Below are positions 37,213 to 49,620 of a DNA stretch of 64,000 nt, in pieces. The position numbers and the translations under genes are program-made. How positions within the stretch are numbered: position 1 is the first letter of the stretch; the number at the start of each line of letters is the position of its first letter. Source of the stretch: Hibiscus mutabilis (lineage: Eukaryota > Streptophyta > Magnoliopsida > Malvales > Malvaceae); contig CM033752.1 in NCBI GenBank assembly GCA_019671005.1, positions 11,222,001 through 11,286,000 of the forward strand, read 5' to 3'. The notes under the pieces were generated by a model. That model was not told where the DNA came from, did no database searches, and worked only from the letters and a program-made list of their open reading frames with translations.

Positions 37213-38591
37213 GTTTGAGTTGAACGTTACCATTTTGGTGCCGGGTCAACTCAACCCGCGTGTTTTCAAATGGGTTGAGTTAAACCCGTGCACTTTCATT
37301 CGGATACCATTTGGTTTAGGCCTATATTTTTTATTCTTTGTAATTTGGTCCCTATTCCCTTTAAATTGACCCCTAAGTATGCAATTCATTTCAATTTGGT
37401 CACTTTGGGTTTTTAATTGGGCATTAAATTTTGTAATTGTTTTAATTTAGTCCCCATAATAACAAAATCAGTTTATTGTTTCAATTTGTTTTCAATTAAG
37501 TCATTTATTTAATTGTTTTGTTTAATTTATTATTTCTAATTTATATGTTTGGATGCATGTTTTAAAATTAAGCATATAGAATTGTATGTTAGATAATTAA
37601 AATACACTTAGTTTTAATTAATTAATAGAGCCTTAGATTTTAGGTTCTTTAGTCAAATTAAATAATTAATTGGGAGGAACATTATAGTTAATTAAATGCA
37701 TATTAAATAGAATCCTTGAGGCTCAAATTTGGATGGTGTTCCATTGTTTACAATTTGGGTGTTATCAAAACATTGGCTTCAAGAATGTATATTTAATATA
37801 AATTTTCACTTATAATTAAATATTAACTTAATTAATTATTAGTCTTAATTAGGTTAGTACTTTAACTAATTAGAATGATTAATTAATTAAGAATATTGTT
37901 AATTTAAGGGCTTTAATATATGAAAGGTGTTCAAGCAATTGACATTTTCTCATAAAAGCCTTTTAAATTAATTAATATTCATAGTTTTAAATAATTAATC
38001 AATTAGAGCCATTTTTAGCTTAGTACATAAAATCAACAAGATAATGATAAATCATTCATTTAAAACCTTTTATGTTAGAAATTTATTTTTTAATATGAAT
38101 AGGGGTGCTACTTAATAGGGTGCTTTTAATCTTATATTCGAATAAAATGAATTTCCTTATAAAAGGATATCCTCATTTGGAATTTAAATTCAATTAATAA
38201 TTATGAAATAAATTAAATTCAAATAATTATTCGAAATGCCAAAATGAAACATAAAATTAAGGTACCGATAACGGGCGTTCATGGGGGTGCTAATCCTTCC
38301 CCACACGTAACCGACTCCCGAACCCAACTTTTAAGAAATGGATCTCTGGAATTTAAATTCCATTAATAATAACGGGCGTCCGTTCTACCTCGAAGTGATC
38401 GGTGGCGACTCCAATTGTTTTTTAAAGAAAATAAAAGTAATTTCAGTTTAGAAATAAATTCATTGATTTTCCAAAGTTAACATAATAATGGTTTAAAATA
38501 AAATCAATTAAAAAGGATCAAAACCCTAATTTTACAAAATTAATCATCAGGCTATTTTTACACATCGATTTCAAAAATGGTCACGACAGCT

Positions 38592-38609
38592 TGGCGACTC
38601 CGCTGGGGA
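38592..38609 (+). promoter_or_regulatory. Ogre-type primer-binding site
   Basis: TGGCGACTCCGCTGGGGA, two bases after the LTR end. This matches the tRNA-Arg-type primer site known from Ogre/Tat elements and marks the start of the internal region on the plus strand. Confidence 0.75.
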
Positions 38610-39003
38610 CAAAATTGAGAGTCAGAACTAACTAATTAATTTTACGTGGCTTTTTGGCATTTTAGGACAGTAATTTGAATTTATTTTTCCCTACAATTAT
38701 TGGATGAATTTTTAGAAAGAATGGATAAGTTTTTTCCTTGTGTGATGTAAATTGTCATTAATGCATAATCCTTCTACCCGGGCTTTTTACCCTTAAATGG
38801 GAGTGAGGCATGATCCTACGTGAGTTATTCAGTTCCGTGATCGAAATTTTTTCCTCCTTCTAGTATACCAACCATATACACCGTGAGATTATGCCTCCGC
38901 TATAAGGGGTCGTTTACTCTTGAACCGATGTATTATTTTAGCCTAGTAACGATAGTTTGGGTACCCAGAGTCTACATCGAAACCGACATGCTGTAATAGA
39001 AGC
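38610..39003 (+). mobile_element. Ogre-like untranslated leader, interrupted
   Basis: About 395 bp of non-coding leader with the Ogre-like phrase GTGAGATTATGCCTCCGCTA (near 38882). It is cut at 39003 by the LTR starting TGTAACACCC at 39004. The ORF1 fragment expected downstream is found at 49621-50256, on the far side of the nested LTR series. Confidence 0.65.
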
Positions 39004-39650
39004 TGTAACACCCTGAATTTTCCCCCAATTCTAAAACCCAAAAATTCCAAATCCCTAATTTAAAACCCTAATTTTTAAAATTCCTAAATTCAAAACCCTA
39101 ATAAATTAGGAATTTAAATATGAAACACTAATTCAGAAAATTGGGAATTAATTGAATTTTAAACAAATTTAGTGACCTTTTTTATAAATAATTAAAATTA
39201 AGTACCTACTTTGAAAACCCTAGAAAAGAATAAGGGCTTATGTTGTAATTTAATCAAATTTTGGTTATTTAAGCCCCGATTAGCCAATCCCCTTCAATTG
39301 TAATTGTTTTGCCAATCCCCGATTAACCAAATTTTGGTTTTTAAGCCCCGATTAGCCAATCCTTGATTAAACAAATTTTGGTTATTAAGTACCTACTTTG
39401 TAAACCCTATAATATTATTGTTGGATTTTTAATAATGTTTTGAGATAGTTTATTTAGAAATTTAAATCCTTTTATATTATCAGTTTTTAGATATCATTTT
39501 AACGCTTGAGTTTTGATGAATTATTAACTACTTAATTATTTTACAATTATTATGATTTATTATAAATAAAATTGGTTTCTTGAGGGTAAAGTTTTCAATG
39601 GTGACTTCCTAAATTTGGCCTTCTCTTCTTGGCCGGTTTAGGGGGTTACA
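39004..39650 (+). mobile_element. LTR 1 of the series (internally deleted)
   Basis: 647 bp, begins TGTAACACCCTG and ends GGGGGTTACA. About 0.9 kb of the usual LTR middle is missing. Between about 39265 and 39415 the phrases AAGCCCCGATTAGCCAATCC and AAATTTTGGTT are repeated in a jumbled way not seen in the sister LTRs. Its left flank is the Ogre-like leader. Confidence 0.85.
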
Positions 39651-40282
39651 TTTAGTGGTATCAGAGCCAAGTTCAACCCTCGGATTGTAAGGCCCACATA
39701 AAATTTTAAACCTAAACTGATTTTTGCATGCATATTAAATATTTTCGGGCAAAATGAGATTTTCTGATAAATTATTATTTTAAAGAAATATTTTGAATAG
39801 AAACTCCGAATACCAATTCTTATCTTAGGTAATTATCTTTTGTAGATAGTTGGGTATACCACCTCGTAGGAGCTTTATATTTGAGTGTGTTTCATTTGGA
39901 TTCAGATCTAGAGAAATATGTACTCGTTAATTAGTGATTGCTACTCCAAACATAGAATTACTCGTAATCTTTCCACCTTGTTATATCAATATGTATTCAT
40001 TTGAACCATGTGAATCCTTGAGCTATGTTCTTTTGAGTAACCGTTATAGATCATAACTCGAATCTTGATCAAGGACCCAAACTTTGGTTAATCGAACAAA
40101 TGATCGTGACTCTACCCGTTCCTACGAATGTGAAATCAAAGCCTATCTAAATTTATATGTTTTCATTTGTGCCATGATTTGAAATGCTCATTTAAGTTTA
40201 TATCTAAGCATCCATGCTTTTGGGAATCTACCGTTAAGTCTACAAATTTCGAGGACGAAATTTCTTTTAAGGATGGGAGAGT
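39651..40282 (+). mobile_element. Interior 1 with primer site and polypurine tract
   Basis: The primer site TGGTATCAGAGCCA is at 39656-39669, complementary to the initiator-Met tRNA 3' end as in many plant LTR elements. The place of the short gag-like start has ATA for ATG (near 39856). It ends with AAATTTCGAGGACGAAATTT and a purine-rich AAGGATGGGAGAG directly before LTR 2. Confidence 0.85.
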
Positions 40283-41913
40283 TGTAACACCCTGAATTTT
40301 TCCCCAATTCTAAAACCCTAAAATTCCAAATCCCTAATTTAAAACCCTAATTTTTAAATTCCTAAATTCAAAATCCTAGTAAATTAGAAATTTAAATATG
40401 AAACCCTAATTAGAAAATTTGGGAATTAATTGAATTTTAAAAAAATTTAGTGACCTTTTATTAAATAATTAATATTATTTTTAAGACTTATTTATTATTA
40501 TTATGTGGGAAAAGAATAAGGATTTATCTTGTAATTTAACCAAATTTTGGTTATTTAAGCATAATTTTTACATCCGGATGTTTTATCAAAACTTTTGCAA
40601 ACTATAATATTATTTCTTGGATTTTAATAACGATTTATGTTAATTTATTTAGAAATTTAAATTTTTTTTTTATTATTTATTTAATATCATTTTAATGCTT
40701 GAGTTTTGATGAATTAATTAAACTTAATTTGGTTGATTTGGATGATTTATTATAAATAAAATTGGTTTTCATTAAATTTCATTAGATTAGTATTTAGGAA
40801 TAATTTTTTTTGATCATAGTGATAATATTAATAGTGTTATCGTAAGATTATTCTCATAGGTACCTCACATAAAATTTTAAACCATTTGAAATGAGAGACT
40901 TTGCATTCCGTATTGAGTTTGCTTCCTAAAAAATGTGTTTTTCTTAAATTGTTATAAATAAATGATTTTATTTGAAACTGTGTTTTACACTTGATGATTT
41001 TTCTTTTATTGTTTTGTGATTTTTGGGTATGTTTTTCCCGCATAATATTTTCTATTTGGGTGTGTTTAAAATTGAGATTTAAAATAAATGTGTTGTGAAT
41101 TAGGATTAACTATCGGAAACATAGAATTAGACCTGTGAAAATCTTTATCTTTTTACTTTGTTATCAATAGGTTGGGATTGTACCATGGGAATCCTTGAGC
41201 TGGTTTTTTGACAACTTGTGTTGGTAACTCAAATCCGATCAAGAACCCGAACCTTGGTTTTTTGGTGAAATGATCGCTTGTATGGGTGCATTGCATTGTC
41301 AATTTTCATAAAATTATATGTTTATTTGTGGCATGATTTGAAATAATTTTTTAAAATTCTATCTAAACATCCATGCTTTTGGGAATGATTGCTTAAGTCT
41401 CTTTAGAGACACAAATTTCTTTTAAGGCTTTATAGCTTACTCCTAACACCTGTTTTTTTCCCCATATCTTGGACCCTAAAATTCCAAATCTTGGTAATTT
41501 AAAATCTCATTGTTTTATCGATTTTATTTTATCTTCAGTGTGGACTTATTGTTTTTAAGACTTATTTATTATTATTATGTGGGAAACTTTGATGTATTTG
41601 GGAATTAAGGTTATTTTCAGTATACATGAATAATTTTTACATTCGGATGTTTTATCAAAACTTTCAAACTATAATATTATTGTTGGATTTTTAATAACAT
41701 TTTGAGATAGTTTATTTAGAAATTTATATCCTTTTATATTATCAATTTTTAGATATCATTTTAATGCTTAAGTTTTGATGAATTATTAACTACTTAATTA
41801 TTTTACAATTATTATGATTTATTATAAATAAAATCGGTTTCTTGAGGGTAAAGTTTTCAATGGTGACTTCCTAAATTCAGCCTTTTCTTCTTGGCCGGGT
41901 TTAAGGGGTTACA
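40283..41913 (+). mobile_element. LTR 2 of the series (rearranged)
   Basis: 1631 bp, TGTAACACCC to GGGGTTACA. It contains a partial, degraded second LTR-like start at about 41443-41520 (CCTAACACCTG then CCAAATCTTGG), preceded by text similar to the end of an interior (CATCCATGCTTTTGGGAATG, about 41370). This suggests a past conversion or a patch of mis-assembled sequence. Confidence 0.75.
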
Positions 41914-42548
41914 TTTAATGGTATCAGAGCCAAGCTTAACCCTCGGACTGTGAGGCTCACATAAAAATTTAAACCTAAAATGAGTTTTGCATGCATATTA
42001 AATATTTTCGGGCAAAATGAGATTTTTTGATAAATTGTTATTTTAAAGAAATATTTTGAATAGAAACTCTGAGTACCAATTCTGATCTTAGGTAATTATC
42101 TTTTGTAGATAGTTGGGTATGCCACCTCGTAAGAGCTTTATATTTGGGTGTGTTTCATCTGGATTCAGATCTAGAGAAATATGTACCCGTTAATTAGTGA
42201 CTGCTACTCCAAACATAGAATTACTCGTAATCTTTCCATCTTGTTGTATCAATAGCTATTCTTTCGAACCATGTGAATCCTTGAGCTATGTTCTTTTGAG
42301 TAACCGTTATAGATAATAACTCGAATCCTGATCAAGAACCCGAACTTTGGTTAATCGAACAAATGATCGTGACTGTACCCGTTCCTACGAATGTAAAATC
42401 AAAGCCTCTCTAAAAATTATATGTTTTCATTTGTGGCATGATTTGAAATGCTCCTTTAAGTTTCTATCTAAACATCCATGCTTTTGGGAATCTTCCGTTA
42501 AGTCTACAAATTTCGAGGACATAAAATTTCTTTTAAGGGTGGGAGAGT
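41914..42548 (+). mobile_element. Interior 2
   Basis: Primer site TGGTATCAGAGCC at 41919-41931; short gag-like start ATG at 42119 (MPPRKS). The final coding-like end reads VKSTNFED in the frame 42347-42553. The polypurine tract AAGGGTGGGAGAG is at 42535-42547. The interior keeps the first codons of gag and the last codons of pol with everything between deleted. Confidence 0.85.
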
Positions 42549-43023
42549 TGTAACACCCTGAATTTTTCCCCAATTCTAAAACCCTAAAATTCCAAATCCC
42601 TAATTTAAAAACCCTAATTTTTATCGATTTTATTTTATCTTCAGTATGGACTATATTATTTTTAAGACTTGTTTATTATTATTATTATTGGGGAAACTTT
42701 GATTTATTTGGGAATTAAGGTTATTTTAAGTATACATGCATAATTTTTACATTCGGATGTTTTATCAAAACTTTCAAACTATAATATTATTGTTGGATTT
42801 TTAATAACGTTATGAGATAGTTTATTTAGAAATTTAAATCCTTTTATATTATCAATTTTTAGATATCATTTTAACGATTGAGTTTTGACGAATTATTAAC
42901 TACTTAATTATTTTACAATTATTATGATTTATTATAAATAAAATTGGTTTCTTGAGGGTAAAGTTTTCAATGGTGACTTCCTAAATTCGGCCTTTTCTTC
43001 TTGGCTGGGTTTAGGGGGTTACA
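42549..43023 (+). mobile_element. LTR 3 of the series (internally deleted)
   Basis: 475 bp from TGTAACACCCTG to GGGGGTTACA. About 1 kb is missing between AAAAACCCTAATTTT and ATCGATTTTATTTTATCTTC compared with LTRs 4-6. Confidence 0.85.
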
Positions 43024-43656
43024 TTTAGTGGTATCAGAGCCAAGTTCAATCATCGGATTGTGAGGCTCACATAAAATTTTAAACCTAAAATGATTTTTGC
43101 ATGCATATTAAATATTTTCGGGCAAAATGATATTTTCTGATAAATTGTTATTTTAAAGAAATATTTTGAATAGAAACTTCGAATACCAATTCTGATCTTA
43201 GGTAATTATCTTTTGTAGATAGTTGGGTATGCCATCTCGTAGGAGCTTTATATTTGAGTGTGTTTCATCTGGATTCAGATCTAGAGAAATATGTACTCAT
43301 TAATTAGTGATTGCTACTCCAAACATATAATTACTCGTAATCTTTCCACCTTGTTGTATCAATAGGTATTCTTTCGAACCATGTGAATCCTTGAGCTATG
43401 TTCTTTTGAGTAACCGTTATAGATCATAACTCAAATCTTGATCAAGGACCCGAACTTTTGTTAATCGAACAAATGATCGTGATTGTACCCGTTCCTACGA
43501 ATGTGAAATCAAAGCCTCTCTAAAAATTATATGTTTTTATTTGTGGCATGATTTGAAATGCTCCTTTAAGTTTCTATCTAAACATCCATGCTTTTGGGAA
43601 TATGCCATTAAGTCTACAAATTTCAAGGACGAAATTTCTTTTAAGGGTGGGAGAGT
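43024..43656 (+). mobile_element. Interior 3
   Basis: Primer site TGGTATCAGAGCC at 43029-43041; gag-like start ATG at 43229 (MPSRRS); polypurine tract before 43657. Same layout as the other interiors. Confidence 0.85.
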
Positions 43657-45157
43657 TGTAACACACCGATTTTTTCCCCAATTCTAAAACCCTAAAATTC
43701 CAAATCCCTAATTTAAAAACCTAATTTTTAAAATTCCTAAATTCAAAAAATATGAAACCTAGTTAGAAAATTTGTGAATTAATTGAATTTTAAACAAATT
43801 TAGTGAACTTTTTATAAATAAAACCTTATTTAATTTAAAAATTTTGGTTATTTAAGCCCCGATTAGCCGATCCCCTACAATTGTAATTGTTTTTCTGCAG
43901 CCGTTCTTTCTTCCCCCTCTCTATCGATTTATGTTCGAATCACATCTCCATTTTTCTTTTTTATTATTTATTTAATTCGATTAAACCTTGCTGAGCCTCT
44001 GACACCGTTCAATTCAACTATGCCTTTGGTTGATTTGGAGATCAACTATTTGAATCAGAAAAGTATTTGTTAGATTAGTATTTAGGAATAATTTTTTTTA
44101 TCATAGTGATAATAGTAATAGTGTTATCATAGGATTATTCTCATAGGTACCAATACAGCTCGACCTCGTACTTTTGATTATGAGAGACTCTTCATTCCGT
44201 AGGTTGAGTTTGCTTTAGCTAAGGTGTGTTTTCTTTTGGTGCTATAAATAAATGATTTTATTTGTGTGTTTTACACTTGAGTGATTTTTCTTTATTGTGT
44301 TGTGATTTTAAATAATGTTTTCCGTGCATAATATTTTCAGACTGTGAATAAAATTGAGATTTAAAATAAATGTGTCATGAATTCCGGATTTACTATCGGA
44401 TTGTACTAAGACAGTGAAAATTGTGATATTTTTTACTTTGTTATCATGGATTGGGATTGTACGGATAAAGTTCAGTAGTTTTATACCACTTGTGTCGGTG
44501 ACTATGTAGTGAGGGGTTCTGGGGAACCTACACTTTTAGTGACTATGCATTATGGGTTCATTGCATTGTGATTTTCATAAAACTATGTTTATACAAAATT
44601 TGTGCTTTAAAAATAATTTTGTGAAAAATGTGTGAAACTGAGTTTGTGATTGCTTGCACTTTAGAGACACACCGAGCTTTATAGCTTACTCCCTAATAGT
44701 TTTCTCTTATAGATATCTTGGACCTAGGCGACTTGGTACCCGGAGGATCTCTTTGTTTTATCAATTTTATTTTATCTTCAGTATGGACTATATTATTTTT
44801 AAGACTTGTTTATTACTATTATTGGGGAAACTTTGATGTCTTTGGGAATTAAGGTTATTTTCAGTATACATGCATAATTTTTACATTCGGATGTTTTATC
44901 AAAACTTTCAAACTATAATATTATTGTTGGATTTTTAATAACGTTTTGAGATAGTTTATTTAGAAATTTAAATCTTTTTATATTATCAATTCTTAGATAT
45001 CATTTTAACGCTTGAGTTTTGATGAATTATTAACTACTTAATTATTTTACAATTGTTATGATTTATTATAAATAAAATTGATTTCTTGAGGGTAAGGCTT
45101 TCAATGGTGACTTCCTAAATTCGGCATTTTCTTCTTGGTCGGGTTTAGGGGGTTACA
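43657..45157 (+). mobile_element. LTR 4 of the series (full length)
   Basis: 1501 bp, TGTAACACAC to GGGGGTTACA. It contains an AT-rich centre, a CT-rich block with TTCTTCCCCCTCTCT near 43908, and ACTTGGTACCCGGAGGATCTC near 44731. Confidence 0.88.
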
Positions 45158-45787
45158 TTTAGTGGTATTAGAGCCAAGTTCAACCCTCGGACTGTGAGAC
45201 TCGCATAAAATTTTAAACCTAAAATGATTTTTGCATGCATATTAAATATTATCGGGCAAAAGGATATTTTATGATAAATTGTTATTTTAAAGAAATATTT
45301 TGAATAGAAACTCCGAGTACCAATTCTGATCTTAGGTAATTATCTTTTGTAGATAGTTGGGTATGCCACTTCGTAGGAGCTTTATATTTGAGTGTGTTTC
45401 ATCTAGATTCAAATCTAGAGAAATATTTACTCGTTAATTAGTGACTGCTACTCCAAACATAGAATTACTCGTAATCTTTCCACCTTGTTGTAGCAATAGG
45501 TATCCTTTCGAACCATGTGAATCCTTGAGCTATGTTCTTTTGAGTAACCATTGTAAATCATAACTCGAACCTGATCAAGGACCCGAACTTTGTTAATCGA
45601 ACAAATGATCGTGACTGTACTCGTTCCTACAAATGTGAAATCAAAGCCTCTCTAAAAACTATGTGTTTTCATTTGTGACATGATTTGAAATGCTCCTTTA
45701 AGTTTCTATCTAAACATCCATGCTTTTGGAATCTACCGTTAAGTCTACAAATTTCAAGGACGAAATTTCTTTTTAGGGTGGGAGAGT
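45158..45787 (+). mobile_element. Interior 4
   Basis: The primer site at 45163 is mutated (TGGTATTAGAGCC). The gag-like start is ATG at 45363 (MPLRRS). The polypurine tract AGGGTGGGAGAG ends at 45786. Confidence 0.85.
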
Positions 45788-47337
45788 TGTAACACCCCAA
45801 ATTTTTCCCAAATTCTAAAACCCTAAAATTCCAAATCCTTAATTTAAAAACACTAACTTTTAAAATTCCTAAATTCAAAACCCTAGTAAATTAGAATTAA
45901 TTGAATTTTAAACAAATTTAGTGACCTTTTATACATAATTAATATTGAGTACCTACTTTGTAAACCATAGAAAATAATAAGGGCTTATCTTGTAATTTAA
46001 CCAAATTTTGGTTATTTAAGCCTCGATTAGCCGATCCCCTGCAATTGTAATTGTTTTGTCGCAGCCGTTTTTTCTTCCCCCTCTCTCTCAATTTATGTTT
46101 GAATCATATCTCCTTTTCTTTTTTTTTTTTTTATTATTTATTTAATTCGATTAAACCCCGCTGAGCCTCTGACTCCATTCAATTTAACTATGCATTTGGT
46201 TGATTTGGAGATCAATTATTCGAATCAGATAAGTATTCATTAAATTTTGTTAGATTAGTATTTAGGAATACTTTTTTTATCATAGTGAAAATAGTAATAG
46301 TGTTATCGTAGGATTATTCTCATAGGTACCAATACAGCTGGACCCCGTGCTTTTGATTATTAGAGGCTCGTCATTCTGTAGGTTAAGTTTGCTTCGGCTA
46401 AGGTGTGTTTTCTTCTGGTGCTATAAATAAATGATTTTATTTGTGTGTTTTACACTTGGGTGATTTTTCTTTATTGTGTTGTGATTTTAAATTATGTTTT
46501 CCGTGCATAATATTTTCAGTCTGTGAATAAAATTGAGATTTAAAATAAATGTGTTGTGAATTCCGGATTTACTATCGGATTGTATTGAGACTGTGAAAAT
46601 TGTGATATCTTTTTACTTTGTTATCATGGGTTGGGATTGTACGGAGGAAGTTCAGTGGTTTTATAACCACTTGTGTTGGTGACTATGTAGTGAGGGGTTT
46701 TGGGGAACCTACTCTTTTTGGTAACTATGCAGTATGAGTGCATTGCATTGTGATTTTCTTAAAACTATGTTTATACAAGATTTGTGCTTTAAAAAAAATT
46801 TGTGAAAATTGCGTGAAACTGAATTTGTGATTGTTTTCACTTTAGAGACACACCGAGCTTTATAGCTTACTCCCCAATAGTTTTCTCTTGTAGATATCTT
46901 GGACCCTAGGCGACTTGGTACCCGAAGGATCTCTTTGTTCTATCGATTTTATTTTATCTTCAGTATGGACTATATTATTTTTAAGACCTGTTTATTATTA
47001 TTATTGGGGAAACTTTGATGTATTTGGGAATTAAGGTTATTTTCAGTAGACATGCATAATTTTTACATTCGGATGTTTTATCAAAACTTTCAAACTATAA
47101 TATTATTGTTAGATTATTAATAACGTTTTGAGATAGTTTATTTGGAAATTTAAATCCTTTTATATTATCAATTTTTAGATATCATTTTAACGCTTGAGTT
47201 TTGATGAATTGTTAATTACTTAATTATTTTACAATTATTATGATTTATTATAAATAAAATTGGTTTCTTGAGGGTAAAGTTTTCAATGGTGACTTCCTAA
47301 ATGGTCTTTTCTTCTTGGCCGGGTTTAGGGAGTTACA
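45788..47337 (+). mobile_element. LTR 5 of the series (full length)
   Basis: 1550 bp, TGTAACACCCC to GGAGTTACA. It is collinear with LTR 4 and differs by scattered substitutions and a longer poly-T run near 46110-46131. Confidence 0.88.
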
Positions 47338-47970
47338 TTTAGTAGTATCAGAGCCAAGTTCAACCCTTGAACTGTGAGGCTCACATAAAATTTTAAACCT
47401 AAAATGATTTTTGCATGCATATTAAATATTTTCGGGCAAAATTAGATTTTCTGATAAATTGTTATTTTAAAGAAATATTTTGAATAGAAACTCCGAGTAC
47501 CAATTCTGATCTTAGGTAATTATCTTTTGTAGATAGTTGGGTATGCCACCTCGTATGAGCTTTATATTTGAGTGTGTTTCATCTGGATTCAGATCTAGAG
47601 AAATATGTACTCGTTAATTAGTGAATGCTACTCCAAACATAGAATTACTCGTAATCTTTCCACCTTGTTGTACCAATAGGTATTCTTTCGAACCATGTGA
47701 ATCCTTGAGCTATGTTCTTTTGAGTAACCGTTATAGATCATAACTCGAATCCTAATCAACCACCCAAACTTTGGTTAATCGAACAAATGATCGTGACTAT
47801 ACCCGTTCCTACAAATGTGAAATCAAAGCCTCTCTAAAAACTATATGTTTTCATTTGTGACATGATTTGAAATGCTCCTTTAAGTTTCTATCTAAATATC
47901 CATTCTTTTGGGAATCCGCCGTTAAGTCTACAAATTTCGAGGACGGAATTTCTTTTAAGGGTATGAGAGT
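47338..47970 (+). mobile_element. Interior 5
   Basis: The primer site at 47343 is altered in its first bases (TAGTATCAGAGCC). The gag-like start is ATG at 47543 (MPPRMS), running about 24 codons to a stop. It ends TTTCGAGGACGGAATTTC and a purine-rich tract before 47971. The frame 47867-48118 crosses from this interior into LTR 6 and is not a gene. Confidence 0.85.
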
Positions 47971-49570
47971 TGTAACACCCCGAATTTTCCCTAATTCTAA
48001 AACCCTAAAGTTCCAAATCCCTAATTTAAAAACCTTAACTTTTAAAATTCCTAAATTCAAAACCCTAGTAAATTATGAATTTAAATATGAAACCCTAATT
48101 ATAAAATTTGGGAATTAATTGAATTTTAAAAAATTTTAGTGACCTTTTTATAAATAATTAATATTAAGTACATACTTTGTAAACCCTAGAAAAGAATAAG
48201 GGCTTATCTTGTAATTTAACCAAATTTTGGTTATTTAAGCCCCGATTAGCCGATCCTCTGCAATTGTAATTGTTTTGCAAGCTATTGACCCAATCTTTCT
48301 TCCCCCTCTCTCTCGATTTATGTTCAATCACATCTCCCTTTTTCTTTTCTTTTTTTTTTTATTTATTTAATTGATTAAACCCCATATAGCCTCCAACACA
48401 AATTCAATTCAACTATGCCTTGGTTGATTTGGGGATCAATTATTCCAATCGGATAAGTATTCATTAAATTTCGTTAGATTAGTATTGAGGAATAATTTTT
48501 TTTATCTTAGTGATAATAGTAATAGTGTTATCGTAGGATTATTCTCATAGGTACCAAAACAAATTGGACCCAAAAGTACTTTTGATTATGAGAGACTCAT
48601 CAAATCATTCTCAGAGGTTGAGTTTGCTTTGGCTAAGGTGTGTTTTCTTCCTGCTATAAATAAATGATTTTATTTGTGTTTTACACTTGAATGATTTTTC
48701 TTTATTGTGTTGTGATTTTAAATTATGTTTTTTCGTGCATAATATTTTCAAACTGTGAAAAAATTCTGAGATTTAAAATAAATGTGTTAAAGAATTCCAA
48801 ATTTACTATCGGATTGTATTGAGACACTGAAAAATGTGATATCTTTTTTACTTTGTTATCATGGGTTGGGATTAAACGGAGAAAGTTCAGTGGTTTTATA
48901 ACCACTTGTGTTGGTGACTATGTGATGGGTTTTAGGGGAACCTACTATTTTTGGTGACTATGTAGTATGAGTGCATTGCATTGTGATTTTCTTAAAACTA
49001 TGTTTATACAAGATTTGTGCTTTAAAAATAATTTTGTGAAAATTATATGAAACATCTTTGTGATTGCTTGCATAATTAGAGACACACATGAGCTTTATAG
49101 CTTACTCCCCAAATAGTTTTCTCTTACAGATATCTTGGACCCTAGGCGACTTGGTACCCGGAGGATCTCTTTGTTTTTATCGATTTTTTTTATCTTGAAG
49201 ATGGACTATATTATTTTTAAGACTTGTTTATTATTATTATTGGGGAAACTTTGATGTATTTGGGAATTAAGGTTATTTTAAAATATACATGCATAATTTT
49301 TACATTCGGATGTTTTATCAAAACTTTCAAACTATAATATTGTTGTTGGATTTTAATAACGTTTTGAGATAGTTTACAAATAAATTTAAATCTTTTTATA
49401 TTATCAATTTTTAGATATTATTTTAACACTTGAGTTTTGTGAATTATTAACTACTTAATTATTTTACAATTATTATGATTTATTATAAATAAAATTGGTT
49501 TTTGAGGGTAAAGTTTTCAATGGTGACTTCCTAAATTCGGCCTTTTTTTTTTCACGTGTTTAGGGTTACA
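47971..49570 (+). mobile_element. LTR 6 of the series (locally altered)
   Basis: 1600 bp, TGTAACACCCC to AGGGTTACA. It is collinear with LTRs 4 and 5, but several GC-richer phrases are replaced by A-rich text, for example near 48280, 48380, 48555 and 48600. A remnant of the primer site follows (ATTAGAGCC near 49585), and the interior text breaks off by about 49620. Confidence 0.8.
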
Positions 49571-49620
49571 AAAAAGCTCACCCCATTAGAGCCAAACATG
49601 AACCTAGGACTGGTGTTGCT

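Larger units (their letters stand above)
36716..38588 (+). mobile_element. Ogre/Tat-like LTR (left copy)
   Basis: Long AT-rich LTR-like sequence ending in CACGACA at 38588, followed two bases later by an Ogre-type primer-binding site. Near its end are phrases characteristic of Ogre/Tat LTRs: TAACCGACTCCCGAACCC (about 38309) and GATCGGTGGCGACTCCA (about 38397). The true 5' end is uncertain because it abuts Tekay pol text without a recognisable TG start. The first 250 bp are GC-richer (CGGAG and GGTGG runs). A GA microsatellite lies at 37155-37179. Confidence 0.7.
36579..39003 (+). repeat. Left arm of a large inverted repeat
   Basis: The text from GTGATGCGTTTTGGGCG (36579) to CTGTAATAGAAGC (39003) returns as its reverse complement at 51500-53906. 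The arm is composite: end of a Tekay-like pol, then an Ogre/Tat-like LTR, primer-binding site and leader. Because the joint between the two elements and the joint to the inner LTR are present in both arms, the duplication happened after those insertions. Confidence 0.9.
39004..49570 (+). mobile_element. Tandem series of six LTRs of a non-autonomous element
   Basis: LTR starts (TGTAACACC or close) lie at 39004, 40283, 42549, 43657, 45788 and 47971, and LTR ends (GTTACA) at 39650, 41913, 43023, 45157, 47337 and 49570. Between consecutive LTRs are five interiors of about 630 bp (632, 635, 633, 630, 633). Each interior begins with an initiator-Met-type primer site and ends with a polypurine tract. 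Full LTRs are about 1.5-1.6 kb; the first and third have lost about 0.9-1.0 kb internally. No interior codes for a full protein, so the element depends on enzymes supplied by another. Sharing of LTRs between neighbours points to growth by unequal recombination. Confidence 0.88.
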
